DNA from: Aquitalea palustris
Lineage (GTDB): Bacteria; Pseudomonadota; Gammaproteobacteria; Burkholderiales; Chromobacteriaceae
Length of the DNA stretch: 64,000 nt
Direction of reading: 5' to 3'
Assembly: GCF_003693445.1 (NCBI RefSeq)
Contig: NZ_RFAR01000007.1
Coordinates: forward strand, 1 to 64,000
Part shown: positions 62,134 to 64,000 of the stretch, in pieces
Layout: the number at the start of each line of letters is the position of its first letter
Numbering within the stretch: the stretch's first letter is position 1
The notes under the pieces: generated by a model
Told to the model about the DNA's origin: nothing
The model's input: only the letters and a program-made list of their open reading frames with translations
Databases searched by the model: none
Position numbers and translations under genes: made by a program

Positions 62134-63572
62134 TGTCCCGATTCATCAAGCTATGCAGCCTGTCGCTGTTGGCTAGTGCACTGGCCGGCTGCTCGCTGAT
62201 CCCGCAATATCAGCAACCCGCATCGCCAGTCGCGGCGCAATGGCCGAGCGGCCCGGCCTATCTGGGGGTGCCGGCCGCCAAGGCTGGCAGTACATCGGCT
62301 GACCAGCTGGCCTGGCAGCAGTTTTTTACCGATCCGGCCATGCGGCAGCTGATCACACTGGCGCTGGAGAATAACCGCGATCTGCGTGTGGCAGCATTGA
62401 ATATCGAAGCGGCGCGCGCGCAGTACCAGATTACCAAGGCGGATCTGTTCCCATCTGTCAGTGCCAGTGGCAGTGGCACCAGTCAGCGTGTGCCGGCCAG
62501 CATCAGCAGTACTGGTCAGGAGTACATCAGCCATAGCTACACAGCCGGCATCGGCTTTAGCGCTTACGAACTGGATGTGTTCGGCCGCCTGTCCAGCCTG
62601 AAGCAACAGGCGCTGGAAAACTACTTCTCGCTGGAGGAAACCCGGCGTAGCACGCAGATATCGCTGGTGGCCGAGGTGGCCAATGCCTACCTGACCCTGC
62701 TGGCAGACCGACAGCACTTGCAAGTGGCGCAGGGCACGCTCAAGTCGCAGCAGGCTTCGTACGAGCTGACCCGGCGCAAGCTGGAGGTGGGCGCAGCAAC
62801 CGAGCTGGATCTGAGCGATGCCGATACCACCGTACAGACGGCACTGGCCGACCAGGCCAGCTATCAGCGACAGGTGGCGCAGGATGAAAACGCGCTGACC
62901 TTGCTGGTGGGGAGCAGCATTCCGCCGGACATCCTGCAAGCTGGCGATCTGGAAACACAGGGCCGGCTTGCCGACTTGCCGGCTGGTCTGCCGTCCGAGC
63001 TGCTGCAGCGCCGACCGGATATTCTGGCGGCGGAGCACGACCTGAAAGCGGCCAATGCCAATATCGGTGCGGCGCGGGCGAAGTTTTTCCCCAGCATCAG
63101 CCTGACCGCCAGTGCCGGTGCCAGCTCCAGCAATCTGTCCGATCTGTTCAAGGCTGGTAGTGGTACTTGGTCGTTCAGCCCGTCGATCAATCTGCCCATC
63201 TTCAATGCAGGCAGCCTGAGCGCCAATCTCGAGTCAGCCAAAGTGGCGCGGGATATCACGGTAGCCAAATACGAAAAGGCCATTCAGACTGCTTTTGGCG
63301 AGGTGGCGGATGCACTGGCGGTGCGTGGCACAGTAGGCACCCAGTTGCGGGCACAGCAGGCGCTGGTGCAGTCCAGCCAGCGCAGCCTGCAGCTGTCGGA
63401 AGCCCGTTTCAAGGTGGGGGTGGATAGCTACCTCACCTTGCTGGTGGCACAGCGCAGCCTGTATTCGGCGCAGCAAAACCTGATCAGCACCCGCTTGTCG
63501 CAAGCTTCCAATCTGGTGACCTTGTACAAGGTGCTGGGCGGTGGCTGGCAGGCGCCAGAGCAGGCCGGCTAA
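62133..63572 (+). CDS. RND efflux outer-membrane lipoprotein, OprM type
   Basis: A 479-residue TolC-like outer-membrane channel. The signal peptide ends in the lipobox LAGC (C near 20), as in OprM/CmeC. Duplicated OEP domains: [20 protein letters not shown] in the first half and [20 protein letters not shown] in the second. The start overlaps the pump stop, so the three genes form a tight operon. Confidence 0.95.
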   Translation: MSRFIKLCSLSLLASALAGCSLIPQYQQPASPVAAQWPSGPAYLGVPAAKAGSTSADQLAWQQFFTDPAMRQLITLALENNRDLRVAALNIEAARAQYQITKADLFPSVSASGSGTSQRVPASISSTGQEYISHSYTAGIGFSAYELDVFGRLSSLKQQALENYFSLEETRRSTQISLVAEVANAYLTLLADRQHLQVAQGTLKSQQASYELTRRKLEVGAATELDLSDADTTVQTALADQASYQRQVAQDENALTLLVGSSIPPDILQAGDLETQGRLADLPAGLPSELLQRRPDILAAEHDLKAANANIGAARAKFFPSISLTASAGASSSNLSDLFKAGSGTWSFSPSINLPIFNAGSLSANLESAKVARDITVAKYEKAIQTAFGEVADALAVRGTVGTQLRAQQALVQSSQRSLQLSEARFKVGVDSYLTLLVAQRSLYSAQQNLISTRLSQASNLVTLYKVLGGGWQAPEQAG

Positions 63573-63577
63573 GCCAA

Positions 63578-63604
63578 GGCCGCCGTGCCTGCGGCATGGC
63601 GGCC
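63578..63604 (+). terminator. Hairpin between oprM-like gene and TetR gene
   Basis: Seven-bp stem GGCCGCC / GGCGGCC with a 13-base loop, no T run. It may reduce read-through into the regulator. Confidence 0.35.
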
Positions 63605-63662
63605 ACTGAACTTACTCCAAAGGCCGGGCAATGTACCCGGCCATGATTCCGGTGATGACAAG

Positions 63663-64000
63663 ATGGCACGCAAGACCAAAGAAGAAGCAGACAAAACCCG
63701 CCAGCTGCTGCTGGATGCTGCCGAGCAGCTGTTCTGGGAGCAGGGCGTCAGCAAGACCACGCTGGCCGGCATCGCCGAACACGCCGGCCTGACGCGGGGA
63801 GCCATTTACTGGCACTTCGACAACAAGTCCGACCTGTTCAACGCCATGTGCGAACGGGCCTTTCCCCAATTCGAAGAAATGATGCAGGCACTGCTGACCG
63901 AAGACTACTGCCCGGAGCTGAGTCCGGCACAGCGCTTGTGGCAACACAGCTGCGAGGTGTTGCAACTGGTGGCGACCAGTCCGCGCATTGCCCGCGTGGT
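63663..64000 (+). CDS. TetR-family regulator, AcrR/TtgR type (cut by window end)
   Basis: The first 112 residues of a TetR repressor run off the window. The HTH is clear: [20 protein letters not shown] followed by [21 protein letters not shown], the AcrR/TtgR/MexZ-type signature (ARKTKEEA start). It lies downstream of and in line with the efflux operon, whereas acrR and ttgR are divergent upstream of theirs. Expected to repress the operon and release it on drug binding. Confidence 0.92.
   Translation, partial: MARKTKEEADKTRQLLLDAAEQLFWEQGVSKTTLAGIAEHAGLTRGAIYWHFDNKSDLFNAMCERAFPQFEEMMQALLTEDYCPELSPAQRLWQHSCEVLQLVATSPRIARV

Overview
The window is about 64 kb of GC-rich, gene-dense DNA from a Gram-negative bacterium. 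The gene content points to a betaproteobacterium, most likely Neisseriales/Chromobacteriaceae (Chromobacterium, Aquitalea or Vogesella type): cbb3 oxidase maturation genes ccoI/ccoS, a MexAB-OprM-type pump, TypA, and extensive organosulfur genes. The genus is inferred from gene content only. No rRNA, tRNA, CRISPR array, insertion sequence or phage gene was seen.

Positions 1-40,300 are dominated by a large organosulfur-scavenging region. In order: a 1-Cys peroxiredoxin, a Mop-like molybdate-binding protein and a RutE-like nitroreductase; a MetQ-MetN-MetI-type transporter followed by two SfnB-like flavin monooxygenases, an NtaA/DszA-like monooxygenase and a second MetQ-like receptor (1,975-9,215); an FMN reductase plus SfnG dimethylsulfone monooxygenase, followed by a rearranged branched-chain-amino-acid-type ABC cassette (9,548-16,914); a 2-oxoglutarate oxygenase with a third MetQ-like receptor; a cystine-type ABC transporter on the minus strand; a sigma54 activator of SfnR type with a third SfnB-like enzyme, divergent from a fourth SfnB-like enzyme plus a ribB paralogue; a second NtaA-like enzyme; two more SfnB-like enzymes; a GntR regulator divergent from an ssuD-amidohydrolase-ssuA operon; an aconitate-type module (ModA-fold protein, MHS transporter, LysR); and a TauD-like dioxygenase.

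Three operons here (starting at 9,548 +, 24,740 + and 31,004 -) each have a good sigma54 -24/-12 element and, 45-110 bp upstream, one to three copies of a dyad TGCTGC-N4-GCAGCA. The sigma54 activator encoded at 21,998-23,161 is the obvious candidate to bind them, so the region probably works as one sulfur-limitation regulon. FMN supply (ribB), FMN reduction (MsuE-like) and many FMNH2-dependent oxygenases are co-located. The enzymes would release sulfite from sulfones and sulfonates; the transporters bring in substrates.

Two proteins of the Liv-type cassette are remodelled. The two permease genes livH and livM appear fused after loss of about 180 codons of LivH, and the acyl-CoA-ligase-like protein beside them has lost its ATP-binding P-loop and C-terminal domain but stays an open frame.

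Positions 40,600-64,000 are mostly ordinary chromosomal genes: a chemoreceptor, a GGDEF-EAL protein, a glyoxalase-family protein, an LplT-like exporter, ccoS/ccoI, a quinone oxidoreductase, two conserved-looking unknown proteins, typA, a VanX-type dipeptidase divergent from a dipeptide-binding protein, and an RND efflux operon followed by a TetR gene cut by the window end. Two intergenic regions (45,254-45,515 and 53,742-53,844) carry a sigma70-like promoter and an intrinsic terminator on the plus strand with no gene between them; both are candidate small RNAs.
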